NCBI GenBank assembly: GCA_026393985.1
Contig: JAPKZB010000074.1
Span: 1 to 64,000 of the forward strand
Length of the DNA stretch: 64,000 nt
From: Acidobacteriota bacterium
Lineage (GTDB): Bacteria > Acidobacteriota > Terriglobia > Bryobacterales > Bryobacteraceae
Direction of reading: 5' to 3'
A program made the position numbers and the translations under genes. Each line of letters begins with the position of its first letter. Positions within the stretch are counted from its first letter, which is position 1. The notes below the pieces were generated by a model. That model was not told the DNA's origin and made no database searches. It worked only from the letters and a program-made list of their open reading frames with translations. Of this stretch, positions 8,173 to 15,779 are shown piece by piece.

Positions 8173-10659
8173 CTACTTCGCATCGCGCCAATTGTCCCCT
8201 ACTCCCGTATCGACGACAAGCGGCACGGCAAACTTACGGACGGACTCCATCTCGGTCTTGACCAGTTCGGTCAGCGCCGCGACCTCCTCGGGCGGGGCTT
8301 CAAAAACGAGTTCGTCGTGCACCTGCAGAATCATCCGGGCGGCGAACTGCCGGCTCGCGAGTGCCGCGGCGATGCGGATCATCGCCAGCTTGATCAGGTC
8401 GGCGGCCGAACCCTGCAGCGGTGTGTTGACGGCCGTGCGTTCGGCAAACGAGCGGGCGTTCGGGTTGCGGCTGTCCATATCGGGAATGGGGCGCCGGCGG
8501 CCGAAGAGCGTCTCGGCGTAGCCTTTGGCGCGCACCTCGGCGATGGTCTTTTCAATGAAGTTCTTCACCCCGGAGTAGCGGGCGAAATAGGCCTTGATGT
8601 ACTTCTCGGCCTCGTGCTTGGGGATGCCGAGCGCTGTCGCCAGGCCAAAGGCCGTCTGGCCGTAGACGATCCCGAAGTTGACGGCCTTAGCGCCGCGGCG
8701 CATCTCCGGGGTGACAAAGGCTGCGTTGACGCCAAAGACCTCGGCCGCCGTGCGGGTGTGGATGTCCTCGCCGTGCTGAAAGGCGTCGACGAGCACCGCG
8801 TCGCCCGACATGTGGGCGAGCAGGCGCAGCTCAATCTGCGAGTAGTCGGCAACAACCAGCTTCCAGCCGGGCGGCGGGATGAAGGCGGCGCGGATCTCGC
8901 GGCCGAGTTCGGTGCGGACAGGGATGTTCTGCAGGTTCGGGTTCGAACTCGACAGGCGGCCCGTCGCCGCGCCCGTCTGCTGGAAGGTCGTATGCACGCG
9001 GCCGGTTTCGGGCCGGATCAGCGCCGGGAGCGCGTCGACGTAGGTGCCCTTCAGCTTCACGAGGCCGCGGTACTCGAGCACGCGGGCGGCGATCGGGTGG
9101 GCGAGCCCTTCGAGCACATCGGCGGCCGTCGAGATCTGCTTCTTGCCGCCCTTGGTCGGGGCCGGGAGGTTGAGGTCTTCAAACAGCACTTTCCCTAGCT
9201 GCTGCGGCGAGTTGATGTTGAACTCGCGCCCGGCCAGGCCATGGATCTCGCGCGTCAGCCCCTCAATCACCGTCTCCATCTTGGCCGACATCACGCCCAG
9301 TTGCTTGGGCTCGATCAGTACGCCGATGCGCTCCATGGCGGCGAGCACGGGCACCAGCGGCAGATCGATGGATTCGTAGATCTCGCGGGCGCCGATCTTG
9401 TCGACCTCCGGGCCCAGCTTCTCGGCCAGGCGCAGGGTAAGGTCGGCGCGCTGGTCGGCGCGGGCGCCCGGCTTCTGGTGCAGATAGACCTCGCACAGCG
9501 CTTCAAAGGCGGCGTTGCCGGAGTCAGCGGTGAGCAGAAAGGCTTCGAGCAGCAGGTCGCGGGTCAGGTGGCGGGCGGCGGGGTCGGCGGTGTAGAGGGC
9601 CTTCAGATCGTGGGCGATCTTGGGCGTGTCCGATTGCAGGAACGTGAGCGACGGGCAGGCGCGGCCCTCGCCGGGCGCCCGCGCCACGCCGAGTTGGCCG
9701 TCGAACAGCGCGACGCCTACCGGCCCCGCCCCGGCCCAGCCGGGGAGCTCTTCGGCGGTGATGGGGGCGTAATCCTCGGCCACCTTCACCGGCTCCGGCG
9801 CTAGGTCGCGGAGGAAGGAGAAGAACTCCATCTCGCGGTAGAAGGCTTCGAGCGTGGGGCGATCCGGGTCGGCGGCCGCGAGCGCGTCGAGCGACAGTTC
9901 GAGCGGCACCTCGCAGTGGATCGTGGCGAGGCGCTTGGACAGCTCCACCTGTTCGCGGTGCGTCGTCAGCGCCTCCCGGTAGGTCTTCTTGGCCAGGTTG
10001 GGACCCTCGGCGAGCAGGTTGTCGAGCGTGCCGTACTGCTCGAGCAGCGCGACGGCGCCCTTGTCGCCGATCCCGGGCGCCCCCGGGATGTTATCGATCG
10101 CGTCGCCCTTCAGCGCGAGCAGGTCGGCCACCTGCTCGGGCCAGACGCCCATGAACTCCTTTACCTTCTCGCGATCGTACAGCGTATCGTCCTTGGCCGG
10201 GTTGAGCATGGAAATGCCCGGGCCGACCAGTTGGAGCATGTCCTTGTCCGAGGAGACGATGACCACTTCGAGCCCGGCCGCCTGCGCGCGCCGGGCCAAC
10301 GTGCCGATAACGTCATCGGCTTCAAAGCGGTCGAACTCGAGGACTGGAATCCGCAGCGACTCGAGCAGGCGCTTGACGAGCGGCACCTGCGCGAGCAGGT
10401 CCGGCGGGGTTTCAGTACGGTTGGCCTTGTAGGCAGCGAACTCGGTTTCGCGGAAGGTGGGGCCGAGCGATTCGTAGACGGCAGCGAGATATTCCGGATG
10501 GTACTTTTCGCGCAGCTTCTTCAACATGTTGTGGAAGATGAAGACCGCTTCGGTGGGCACGCCGGCCGAGGTCCGCATGGGTGGGGCGTTCATGCGCATG
10601 CGAGCGTAGAAGGCCCGGAAAATATAGCCAAACGAGTCGATCAGGAAGAGTCGCTGCAT
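8173..10659 (-). CDS. polA: DNA polymerase I
   Basis: An 828-residue DNA polymerase I with an N-terminal 5'-3' exonuclease (residues 1-290; FEADDVIGTLA, SSDKDMLQLV, DNIPGAPGIGDKGA), a central exonuclease-fold domain and the C-terminal polymerase. Polymerase motifs are intact: motif A DYSQIELRLLAH near 605, motif B RRGAKAVNFGIVYG and motif C QVHDELVFEAP near 782. In the central domain the proofreading carboxylates appear lost: KALYTA stands where KYD is found in E. coli, and QRADLTL where EDADVTL is found. It therefore probably does not proofread. It acts in Okazaki fragment processing and repair. Confidence 0.96.
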   Translation of the reverse strand: MQRLFLIDSFGYIFRAFYARMRMNAPPMRTSAGVPTEAVFIFHNMLKKLREKYHPEYLAAVYESLGPTFRETEFAAYKANRTETPPDLLAQVPLVKRLLESLRIPVLEFDRFEADDVIGTLARRAQAAGLEVVIVSSDKDMLQLVGPGISMLNPAKDDTLYDREKVKEFMGVWPEQVADLLALKGDAIDNIPGAPGIGDKGAVALLEQYGTLDNLLAEGPNLAKKTYREALTTHREQVELSKRLATIHCEVPLELSLDALAAADPDRPTLEAFYREMEFFSFLRDLAPEPVKVAEDYAPITAEELPGWAGAGPVGVALFDGQLGVARAPGEGRACPSLTFLQSDTPKIAHDLKALYTADPAARHLTRDLLLEAFLLTADSGNAAFEALCEVYLHQKPGARADQRADLTLRLAEKLGPEVDKIGAREIYESIDLPLVPVLAAMERIGVLIEPKQLGVMSAKMETVIEGLTREIHGLAGREFNINSPQQLGKVLFEDLNLPAPTKGGKKQISTAADVLEGLAHPIAARVLEYRGLVKLKGTYVDALPALIRPETGRVHTTFQQTGAATGRLSSSNPNLQNIPVRTELGREIRAAFIPPPGWKLVVADYSQIELRLLAHMSGDAVLVDAFQHGEDIHTRTAAEVFGVNAAFVTPEMRRGAKAVNFGIVYGQTAFGLATALGIPKHEAEKYIKAYFARYSGVKNFIEKTIAEVRAKGYAETLFGRRRPIPDMDSRNPNARSFAERTAVNTPLQGSAADLIKLAMIRIAAALASRQFAARMILQVHDELVFEAPPEEVAALTELVKTEMESVRKFAVPLVVDTGVGDNWRDAK

Positions 10660-10759
10660 CGCCTCCAGGATACTCCAATGTGTCCGGATCGCCTCACGTG
10701 TTGCCGGAAAGACACACTTTTTGGGGTGTAACTAATTTCCTTTCAATTGATTACCATTT

Positions 10760-11665
10760 TTGGTATCCTTCGCTTTGCGCTTCGAAACAACGGTTTCACA
10801 ACCAGTATCGGCCGAAGGAGTCGGGCTCCACAGCGGGGTTCCCGTGACGATGACGATCCGGCCGGCGGCGGCGGGCACGGGCATTGTGTTCCGGCGAACC
10901 GACCTTTCCGACTTCGAACTCCCGGCCAGTTGGCAGCATGTGGCGCGCGTCTCGTACGCCACCAGCCTGATGCGGCAGGGCGTGCTCATTTCGACGACCG
11001 AACATCTGCTGAGCGTTCTCTACTCGGTGGGCGTGGACAACGCTTACATTGACATCAACAATCTCGAAGTGCCGATTCTGGACGGCTCGGGTTTGCCGTT
11101 TGTCAGACTTCTCGAGCAGGCGGGCCGGCAGACGTTGAAAAACCGGCGGAAGTATCTGCGGATCGTCAAACCGGTGACCGTCGAGCAGGGGAACAAGCGG
11201 ATTACGATTCTGCCGGCGGACTCCTTTCTGCTCTCCTGTGAGATCTACTTCGATCATCCTTTGGTGGGCCGGCAGTCGATGGCGATGGAGTTGACCCCGG
11301 AGGGCTACGCCACCGAAATCGCCGCGGCGCGGACGTTTGGCTTTGAGTATGAACTCGACCAGATGCGGAACATGGGGCTGATTCGCGGGGCAGATCTGAC
11401 CAATGCCGTCTGCTTCAACCGGCAGCAGGTTTTGAACCCCGGCGGGTTGCGCTATCCGGACGAACCCTGCCGCCACAAGATTCTCGATCTCATCGGCGAT
11501 CTGGCGCTGATTGGCCGTCCGCTGCTCGGGAACGTCATTGCCGAGCGGGCGGGGCATGCCATGCACGCCGCTCTGGTGGCCCGCATCATGCAGGATAGTT
11601 CGCTGTATGAGATCGTGACGTTTGATCAGTTGGCGTCCCGGGCGACGCACGCGATGGTCGGTTGA
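10760..11665 (+). CDS. lpxC: UDP-3-O-acyl-N-acetylglucosamine deacetylase
   Basis: A 301-residue LpxC, the zinc deacetylase that commits to lipid A synthesis in the cytoplasm. Zinc ligands are present: His82 in STTEHL, His238 and Asp242 in RHKILDLIGD. His265 in AGHAMH is the catalytic histidine. The opening SAEGVGLHSG and the IPILDGSG-like segment are also standard. Initiation is at a TTG: 10760 or, five codons on, 10775. Neither has a good Shine-Dalgarno, and the gene lies behind an AT-rich promoter-like stretch (10730-10770). It is followed by the phosphatidyltransferase gene after 17 bases, so the pair links lipid A and phospholipid supply. Confidence 0.94.
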   Translation: MVSFALRFETTVSQPVSAEGVGLHSGVPVTMTIRPAAAGTGIVFRRTDLSDFELPASWQHVARVSYATSLMRQGVLISTTEHLLSVLYSVGVDNAYIDINNLEVPILDGSGLPFVRLLEQAGRQTLKNRRKYLRIVKPVTVEQGNKRITILPADSFLLSCEIYFDHPLVGRQSMAMELTPEGYATEIAAARTFGFEYELDQMRNMGLIRGADLTNAVCFNRQQVLNPGGLRYPDEPCRHKILDLIGDLALIGRPLLGNVIAERAGHAMHAALVARIMQDSSLYEIVTFDQLASRATHAMVG

Positions 11666-11682
11666 GAATGGCTCGTTGAGTT

Positions 11683-12192
11683 GTGTTCCGCCACATACCG
11701 AACATTCTGACAGTTCTGCGCCTTCTGGGAACCGCGCCTGTGGTCTGGATGATTCTCGAACGCCGGTTTCACTTGGCCTTGGTCGTCTCTTTCCTGATCG
11801 CAGTTACCGACAGTATCGATGGTTGGATGGCGCGTAAATGGAAGCTCGAGTCCCGCTTCGGGGCAATCATGGACCCCCTGGCGGACAAACTCCTTGTCGG
11901 CGGTGGCGTCGTTTCGCTGTGTTTGGTGGGCGCGATGCCGTTTTGGCTGGTGGCGATGGCGCTCCTCCGGGACGGCGCTATTTTGCTGGCGGCAGTGGTG
12001 CTGATGCGGTGGAAAGGGGTGCGCGAATTTCCGCCGTCGCGTCTCGGAAAAGCGAACACATTTATTTTGATGTGTACCGTAGCTGCGGTATTTCTAGATT
12101 TCTACCCTAATGTTTTCTTCGGGATGAGCGCCTGTGCGATTGTTTTGAGCGGGGCGCGGTATGCCTACCTCGGCTTTCGGGCTGCAAAATGA
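11683..12192 (+). CDS. CDP-alcohol phosphatidyltransferase (PgsA-like)
   Basis: A 169-residue membrane enzyme that transfers a phosphatidyl group from CDP-diacylglycerol to an alcohol, most likely glycerol 3-phosphate. The full CDP-alcohol signature is present (DGWMAR, then G, then DPLADK; DGxxAR-x8-GxxxDxxxD), flanked by about four hydrophobic helices. It starts with GTG. The alcohol acceptor cannot be fixed from sequence, so PgsA is likely but not certain. Confidence 0.9.
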   Translation: MFRHIPNILTVLRLLGTAPVVWMILERRFHLALVVSFLIAVTDSIDGWMARKWKLESRFGAIMDPLADKLLVGGGVVSLCLVGAMPFWLVAMALLRDGAILLAAVVLMRWKGVREFPPSRLGKANTFILMCTVAAVFLDFYPNVFFGMSACAIVLSGARYAYLGFRAAK

Positions 12193-12193
12193 A

Positions 12194-12241
12194 TTGACGA
12201 TTGCCCCGCCTGGATATAGTCTGTAGGTAGGTAGATCTACC
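12194..12241 (+). promoter_or_regulatory. Sigma-70-like promoter with palindrome at the transcript start
   Basis: TTGACG (12194-12199) and TATAGT (12215-12220) form a -35/-10 pair with a 15-base spacer. They are followed by the perfect 12-base palindrome GGTAGATCTACC at 12230-12241, just ahead of the ATG at 12245. The palindrome overlaps the place a ribosome site would be and could be an operator. The short spacer lowers confidence. Confidence 0.45.
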
Positions 12242-12244
12242 GCT

Positions 12245-12802
12245 ATGCGCTACACGCCTTCGAAGCAGTATTTGTGGGCCGGTCTTGTTGCTGCCGGACT
12301 TGCGGTGATCTCTACAGTGTTTGCGGCCGAGTGGCCGGCTGCTCTGCTCGCCTCCGTTTTCTGTCTAATTACCGCCGGCTCGGTATTGTTATTAGCTTTT
12401 CGGCCGCCGATTGAGATTCAGGATCAGGCCCTGGTCATAGGCGAACGGACCATTGCGTGGTCCTCCATTGCGCGGGTAGACCGGACCGGGTGGATTTCTC
12501 CCTTAATTGTTCACGTAACCTTGGTGAGTGAAGAGAGAATCCTGATCGTTTTCCCGGGTGATCTCGACGATTCCAACTCCCTCCTGCGTCATCTACGCCG
12601 GAACTCCCGGGAAGCGTTGATCGACGGCATTCCGCACCCCCAGTTTTGGGGAACCACGGTGCCTGTCCCGGACGCGGCCAAATCCGTCGAGGTACCCACG
12701 GTGCACCTGCTTCGACGGGAAGATGAATTGGAAGTCGAACGCTTGTATCAACTTCTGAAGACGGTTGGCCATCTGGACACGCGCCAGCCCGACGAGAAGT
12801 AG
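12245..12802 (+). CDS. Membrane protein with PH-like domain
   Basis: A 185-residue protein with two closely spaced transmembrane helices (about residues 8-28 and 32-52) and a cytoplasmic beta-rich segment, IEIQDQALVIGERTIAWSSIARVDR, that resembles bacterial PH-like domains. The C-terminal part is charged and probably helical. I do not recognise a specific family. The gene is followed after 6 bases by the DUF218 gene. Confidence 0.7.
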   Translation: MRYTPSKQYLWAGLVAAGLAVISTVFAAEWPAALLASVFCLITAGSVLLLAFRPPIEIQDQALVIGERTIAWSSIARVDRTGWISPLIVHVTLVSEERILIVFPGDLDDSNSLLRHLRRNSREALIDGIPHPQFWGTTVPVPDAAKSVEVPTVHLLRREDELEVERLYQLLKTVGHLDTRQPDEK

Positions 12803-12808
12803 TTTTCC

Positions 12809-13396
12809 GTGCGTATTGCCCGGCGCCTCGTCCTGCCGATTGCGTTATGTGCGGTCATCGTCCTCTTGCACGCCCAATGGTTGCCTTCGGTGGCTTGGTT
12901 CCTGGTCCGTGCCGAGGCGCCGCGTCCGGCCGACGCGATCTTTGTGCTGGGGGGGGACCAGTACGGCGAACGGATTCTCCACGCAGCGGCGTTGGCCCGG
13001 CAGGGGCTGGCGTCGAAGGTGTATGTCAGCGGGCCGGCCGGCATCTTTGATCACTACGAAAGCGACCTTTCTATTGCGTTCGCCAGACGGCGAGGCTACA
13101 CCGACGTTACCTTTGTGCCGCTTGAGAACGATTGTAAGTCGACGCGGGAAGAGGCCGAGCGCTACCTGCCGGAGTTTCGGCGGATGGGCTTCGAGCATGT
13201 ACTGGTGGTGACCAGCAACTTCCACACCCGGCGCGCCGGGCGGATTTTCCGCGAGCTGGGGGGCGAACCAGAGATTCACATGATGGCCGCCGCGGCCCGG
13301 GAGTTCCGTCCCGAAGACTGGTGGCGACGCCGGCAGGATCAGAAGAATCTCTTTCTGGAGTGGTCCAAGACATTCGCAAACTGGATCGGGATGTAG
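12809..13396 (+). CDS. DUF218 / YdcF-ElyC-SanA family membrane-anchored protein
   Basis: A 195-residue protein with one N-terminal membrane anchor (residues 5-25) and a DUF218 domain: ADAIFVLGGDQYGERILHAAALARQG, then ENDCKSTREEAERY and LVVTSNFHTRRAGRIFRE. Members such as SanA and ElyC affect envelope integrity and peptidoglycan precursor metabolism. The biochemical activity is not established. The start is GTG. It lies 4 bases before the ABC exporter gene and probably shares its mRNA. Confidence 0.85.
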   Translation: MRIARRLVLPIALCAVIVLLHAQWLPSVAWFLVRAEAPRPADAIFVLGGDQYGERILHAAALARQGLASKVYVSGPAGIFDHYESDLSIAFARRRGYTDVTFVPLENDCKSTREEAERYLPEFRRMGFEHVLVVTSNFHTRRAGRIFRELGGEPEIHMMAAAAREFRPEDWWRRRQDQKNLFLEWSKTFANWIGM

Positions 13397-13400
13397 CGGC

Positions 13401-15143
13401 ATGTGGCAAGCCATCCGTTTCCTTTGGCCGTATCTGGACCGCCATCGGCGGCAGTTGCTGCTGGGCCTGGGTGCGTTGGTGCTCAATGCCCTCTTCGGCG
13501 CCACTCTGCCGCTGATGATCCGGCGGGGCATCGACTCAATCACCGCCGGCGAGCCCTGGCGGGTGACGGCCTGGGCGGCGGGCGCGCTGCTGGGTCTGGC
13601 CCTCTGCAAGGGCATCTTTCAATACTGGAAGCGCTGGATTCTGATCGGCGTGTCGCGCGATCTGGAATACGATCTCCGGAACGACATTCTGGCGCACCTG
13701 CTGGGGATGGGCCGCGATTTCTACGGTCGTTTTCCAACCGGCGATATCATGGCCCGGTCGACCAACGATCTCAATGCGGTCCGCATGATGGCGGGGCCCG
13801 GCCTGATGTACTGCGTGGAGACCCTGCTCATTTTTGTCCTCGCCTTTGCCGTGATGGTCTCGGCCGATCCGGTGCTGACCCTCGCCGCGCTGGCCCCGGC
13901 GCCGGTGATCAGCTTCCTGGTGGTCTTCTACGGCCAGCAGATCCATACCCGGTTTGAAGAGATCCAGACCGTGTTTTCCACCATCTCGAGCCGGGTGCAG
14001 GAGTCGATCGCCGGCATGCGGCTGCTCCGCGCCTACGGGCAGGGCGAGGCCGAGCGGGACCGCTTCGCCGAACTCAATCAGGACTACATTCGCCGCAACC
14101 TGGATCTGGTCCGCACGACCGGCGTCTTTGAGCCGCTGCTCCATGCCTTGACCGGCATCGCCTTCCTGATCGTTCTCTGGGTGGGCGGTCTGCGCGTGCT
14201 CGAAGGCCGGATCTCGCTCGGCAGCTTTGTGATGTTTCAAACCTATGTCGGGATGCTCATCTGGCCGATGATCGCCATGGGCTGGGTGATCAACCTGCTG
14301 CAGCGCGGCACGGCCTCACTCGATCGCATCCGGGAGATGCTCAACGTGGCGCCTTCGATCGCGGCGCCGGCGCAGCCCCACCCGCTGCCGGAGGCCCTGG
14401 CGGGGGAGATTGAATTCGACCATGTCGAACTGCACTATCCGGCCGGAGAGGCCTTGCGGGGGGTGAGCTTCCGCGTCGCCGCCGGAGAGACGGTGGCGAT
14501 TGTGGGCCATACCGGATCTGGAAAAACTTCGCTGACGCAGATGGTGCCGCGCCTGCTCGATCCCACCGGGGGCACGGTCCGGGTGGATGGGGTCGATGTG
14601 CGGGAGTACGATCCGGCGGCCCTGCGGCGGCAAATCAGTATCGTGCCGCAGGAGACGTTTCTGTTTTCGATGACCCTGCGGGAGAACATCGCCCTCGGCC
14701 GGCCGGGGGCCACCGAGGACGAGATCGCCCGGGCGGTGGCCGTGGCCGGGCTCACCGGCGATGTCGCCGGCTTTCCGGCGGGTCTCGATACTCTGATTGG
14801 CGAACGCGGTATCACCTTGTCTGGCGGGCAGCGGCAGCGGGCGGCCATTGCACGCGCCGTATTGCGCGACCCGCGGATTCTGATTCTCGATGATTCCCTG
14901 TCGAGTGTCGATACCGTGACCGAGGCGAAAATTTTAGCGGAGTTGGGCGCCGTGATGAAAGGAAGAACCACGCTGCTCATTTCGCATCGCGTTTCGACGA
15001 TTCGTTATGCCCATCGGATTGTCGTGCTGGCACGCGGCGAAATCGTGGAAATGGGCAGTGCCGAACAGCTTTTGGCGCGCCAGGGTTACTTCGCCGATCT
15101 GGTCCGGAAACAGCAACTCGAAGAGGAGATCGAAGCCCTCTAA
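13401..15143 (+). CDS. ABC exporter half, degenerate Walker B (YheI/TM287-like)
   Basis: A 580-residue ABC half-exporter with six membrane helices (about residues 15-310) fused to an ATPase domain. Walker A is GHTGSGKTS and the signature LSGGQRQR is intact, but Walker B reads LILDDSLSSVDTVTEAKIL, with Asp where the catalytic Glu normally is. That is the hallmark of the non-catalytic subunit of heterodimeric exporters (YheI, LmrC, TM287). Such proteins pair with a canonical half normally encoded next door; no partner follows here. It could export drugs or lipids; the substrate is unknown. Confidence 0.9.
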   Translation: MWQAIRFLWPYLDRHRRQLLLGLGALVLNALFGATLPLMIRRGIDSITAGEPWRVTAWAAGALLGLALCKGIFQYWKRWILIGVSRDLEYDLRNDILAHLLGMGRDFYGRFPTGDIMARSTNDLNAVRMMAGPGLMYCVETLLIFVLAFAVMVSADPVLTLAALAPAPVISFLVVFYGQQIHTRFEEIQTVFSTISSRVQESIAGMRLLRAYGQGEAERDRFAELNQDYIRRNLDLVRTTGVFEPLLHALTGIAFLIVLWVGGLRVLEGRISLGSFVMFQTYVGMLIWPMIAMGWVINLLQRGTASLDRIREMLNVAPSIAAPAQPHPLPEALAGEIEFDHVELHYPAGEALRGVSFRVAAGETVAIVGHTGSGKTSLTQMVPRLLDPTGGTVRVDGVDVREYDPAALRRQISIVPQETFLFSMTLRENIALGRPGATEDEIARAVAVAGLTGDVAGFPAGLDTLIGERGITLSGGQRQRAAIARAVLRDPRILILDDSLSSVDTVTEAKILAELGAVMKGRTTLLISHRVSTIRYAHRIVVLARGEIVEMGSAEQLLARQGYFADLVRKQQLEEEIEAL

Positions 15144-15263
15144 CCCGCGAGACCCTCCGGCGTGCTATTTTTAAGATCTGTAGCATCTGTTGTTGTGTCC
15201 GGTTCATTCCCATCGTTCGATCCTGCCCAACCAGCCGCTCTGCATTTCTCAAGGAAAGTAAAA

Positions 15264-15593
15264 ATGACAAATATTTTTGTTGGAAACCTGAGTTTTCATA
15301 CCACCGAGCAGAACCTCCGCGCGTTGTTCGAGCAGTTCGGCACAGTGGATCGTGTGAGTCTGGTCACAGACCGCGAAACCGGAAAAGCCCGTGGATTTGG
15401 CTTTGTCGAGATGGCCCAGAAGGCCGAAGCCGAGAACGCGATTGCCTCGTTGAACGGCCGGGAGTTGGATGGACGCGCCATCAATGTGAATGAAGCCCGC
15501 CCGAAGGAAGATCGTGGTGGTGGCGGCGGTGGTGGCTATCGCGGCCGGAGCGGCGGCGGTGGCGGCGGCGGCCGGCAGGGCAACCGCTGGTAG
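15264..15593 (+). CDS. RRM RNA-binding protein with glycine-rich tail
   Basis: A 109-residue RNA-binding protein. One RNA recognition motif fills residues 1-80, with RNP2 IFVGNL and RNP1 ARGFGFVEM. The C-terminus is an arginine/glycine-rich tail with two runs of glycines ending in GNRW. The ATG at 15264 is preceded by AAGGAAAG, a strong ribosome site. Such small RRM proteins are often cold-induced RNA chaperones in bacteria; induction is not demonstrated here. The 120 bases upstream show no coding potential and may hold its leader. Confidence 0.92.
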   Translation: MTNIFVGNLSFHTTEQNLRALFEQFGTVDRVSLVTDRETGKARGFGFVEMAQKAEAENAIASLNGRELDGRAINVNEARPKEDRGGGGGGGYRGRSGGGGGGGRQGNRW

Positions 15594-15610
15594 CCTGCTC
15601 CGTCTCATAA

Positions 15611-15655
15611 AAAAACCGGGCCGCAGCCTTCACAAGCTGCGGCTTCGCTGTGTGG
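15611..15655. terminator. Hairpin with flanking A-run, possible terminator
   Basis: An 8-bp stem GCCGCAGC / GCTGCGGC (15620-15627 with 15636-15643, 8-base loop) follows the RRM gene. An A-run lies before it and GGTTT after it, so an outer AAACC/GGTTT pairing is also possible. Read on the minus strand it ends in a run of Ts, which would terminate antisense transcription; on the plus strand the T-tract is weak. Confidence 0.45.
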
Positions 15656-15779
15656 TTTCAGTTACAATAGACTCTTTGTGTGTTCAGGTCAGCTCTGTCC
15701 TATCTCGTCATCGCCAGTGCATCCAGTTGGCTCCAGTGAAACCAGTTGGCCTTCCGACGCGTCCCCCGAGAGTCGCAAA

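Noticed and set aside
6588-8261. Plus-strand open frame of 557 codons
   Set aside because: Shadow of aldo/keto reductase and cyclophilin genes.
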